In this document: in pieces, positions 5,822-6,218 of the stretch | Layout of the letters: every line of letters starts with the position of its first letter | Position numbering within the stretch: the first letter of the stretch is position 1 | DNA from: Oligoflexia bacterium | GTDB lineage: Bacteria > Bdellovibrionota > Bdellovibrionia > Bdellovibrionales > UBA1609 | Length of the DNA stretch: 6,218 bases | Reading direction: 5' to 3' | Assembly: GCA_026914095.1 (NCBI GenBank) | Contig: JAPPIY010000078.1 | Span: forward strand, 1-6,218 | Position numbers and translations under genes: made by a program | Notes under the pieces: model-generated | What the model was told of the DNA's origin: nothing | The model's input: the letters and a program-made list of their open reading frames with translations, nothing else | The model's database searches: none

Positions 5822-5868
5822 AACTAGACTCCCGCTTTCGCGGGAGTCTAGTTATACTGATCCTATTT
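5807..5868. repeat. Perfect 29-bp-arm hairpin joining elements B1 and B2
   Basis: The arms 5807-5835 and 5840-5868 are exact reverse complements, separated only by the loop TTTC (5836-5839). The outer part of each arm is the terminal repeat of B1 or B2. The centre is CTAGACTCCCGC and its complement, a version of the same palindromic core seen in the VWA gene. A perfect long hairpin normally decays or is deleted, so this one looks recent or maintained. Confidence 0.95.
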
Positions 5869-5995
5869 AAGTTTTCCAGTCTGACTGTTCAGCTTTCCCC
5901 CAGAAAGCTGAACTCCCACGCAAGCTTGTCCCTGCGAAATCGGGGGCGGGAATTTCTCACTAAAACCGGAACACTCAAACTTGATCACTATATAA
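5852..5995. mobile_element. Element B2: longer copy of the element A family
   Basis: 144 bp. The left end TTATACTGATCCTATTT and the reverse complement of the right end TTATATAGTGATCAAGTTT are similar, differing by a 2-base step and a few substitutions. The internal order matches element A: GTTTTCC-GTCTGAC, AAGCTTGTC, GGCGGGAATTTCTCACTAAA (5944-5963), and an end resembling A's. Relative to A it carries an extra hairpin at 5887-5913 (arms GTTCAGCTTTC and GAAAGCTGAAC). No ORF or transposase is present. Confidence 0.7.
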
Positions 5996-6005
5996 CTCTG
6001 CTAAT

Positions 6006-6041
6006 TTTTAACTTTTGCGGGCGCAATGTTAAAATTTTTTT
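6006..6041 (+). terminator. Nested hairpin followed by seven T, oriented on the plus strand
   Basis: TTTTAAC (6006-6012) pairs with GTTAAAA (6028-6034), and inside it TGCG (6016-6019) pairs with CGCA (6022-6025). T7 follows at 6035-6041. The T-run favours termination of plus-strand transcripts, yet no plus-strand gene precedes it here. On the minus strand it lies 21 bases after the outer-membrane gene stop and is preceded by A7, so it may still act weakly as a terminator for that gene. Confidence 0.4.
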
Positions 6042-6061
6042 AGCAAGGGCTATAAAAGAGC

Positions 6062-6218
6062 TTAGAAAGAGTAAGAGGCTCTAAGGTTAAAATACCAATT
6101 GCGTAAGTCTAAACTGGGGAGTCTTTCCAGTTCTATCTCTTCTTGGACAGGGTTATAAAGCGCAATTACATCTTTCCAGCTGACTGAAAGCCTCAAATAA
6201 GCTCTTTGAGCCAGCTTC
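6062..6218 (-). CDS. Probable outer-membrane beta-barrel protein, C-terminal 51 residues, partial
   Basis: An open frame enters from the window edge and stops at TAA (6064-6062). It was translated by hand and was absent from longer-frame scans because its start lies outside. The last residues, NWYFNLRASYSF, alternate polar and hydrophobic and end in Phe. This is the known C-terminal signature strand recognised by the BAM machinery in Gram-negative outer-membrane proteins. The segment RAYLRLSVSW near the window edge looks like the preceding strand, joined by an acidic loop (VQEEIELERLP). The specific family cannot be read from 51 residues. It lies 375 bp upstream of the ankyrin gene, with the B1/B2 block between, so joint transcription is unlikely. 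Confidence 0.65.
   Translation of the reverse strand, partial: KLAQRAYLRLSVSWKDVIALYNPVQEEIELERLPSLDLRNWYFNLRASYSF

Noticed and set aside
1689..6218. A defence, toxin-antitoxin or secretion system
   Set aside because: No nuclease, toxin, transposase, ATPase or secretion component is present apart from ClpB, which is housekeeping; the neighbouring genes do not form a known module.

Overview
The window is AT-rich bacterial DNA in which every gene I can support lies on the minus strand. Read in the direction of transcription, from high to low coordinates, it holds six genes. They are the C-terminal end of a probable outer-membrane beta-barrel protein, an exported ankyrin-repeat protein, a von Willebrand factor A (VWA) lipoprotein, a small protein with a sigma-region-4-like helix-turn-helix, tRNA-Thr(UGU), and the first 411 codons of the heat-shock disaggregase ClpB. 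The outer-membrane gene and clpB run off opposite edges of the window.

The host is a Gram-negative bacterium. The evidence is a lipobox lipoprotein, a C-terminal barrel strand ending in Phe, and a ClpB with an encoded N domain. The VWA protein, with its short C-terminal beta domain, is of a kind I associate with Bdellovibrio-like and other deltaproteobacterial genomes. Exported ankyrin proteins and in-gene palindromic repeats are more typical of protist-associated or intracellular bacteria such as Rickettsiales. The sequence does not settle which, and I do not name a genus.

Layout: 1-1234 clpB (5' part); 1235-1526 promoter region and an inverted-repeat element; 1527-1602 tRNA-Thr with a good promoter just upstream; 1689-2036 small HTH gene; 2079-3428 VWA lipoprotein, whose signal peptide contains an inserted palindromic repeat; 3429-4087 AT-rich gap with a second kind of inverted-repeat element and a 24-bp perfect palindrome; 4088-5686 ankyrin protein; 5706-6061 a composite block of nested palindromic elements; 6062-6218 outer-membrane protein C terminus.

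The genes are spaced too widely for one operon, except that the HTH gene follows the VWA gene by only 42 bp. The most distinctive content is a family of small non-autonomous inverted-repeat elements built round a short palindromic core (consensus close to ATTCCCGCGAAAGCGGGAAT). It occurs as element A (1318-1449), the B1/hairpin/B2 block (5730-5995), and an in-frame insertion in the VWA gene. I found no recognisable defence system, CRISPR array, transposase gene or phage module.
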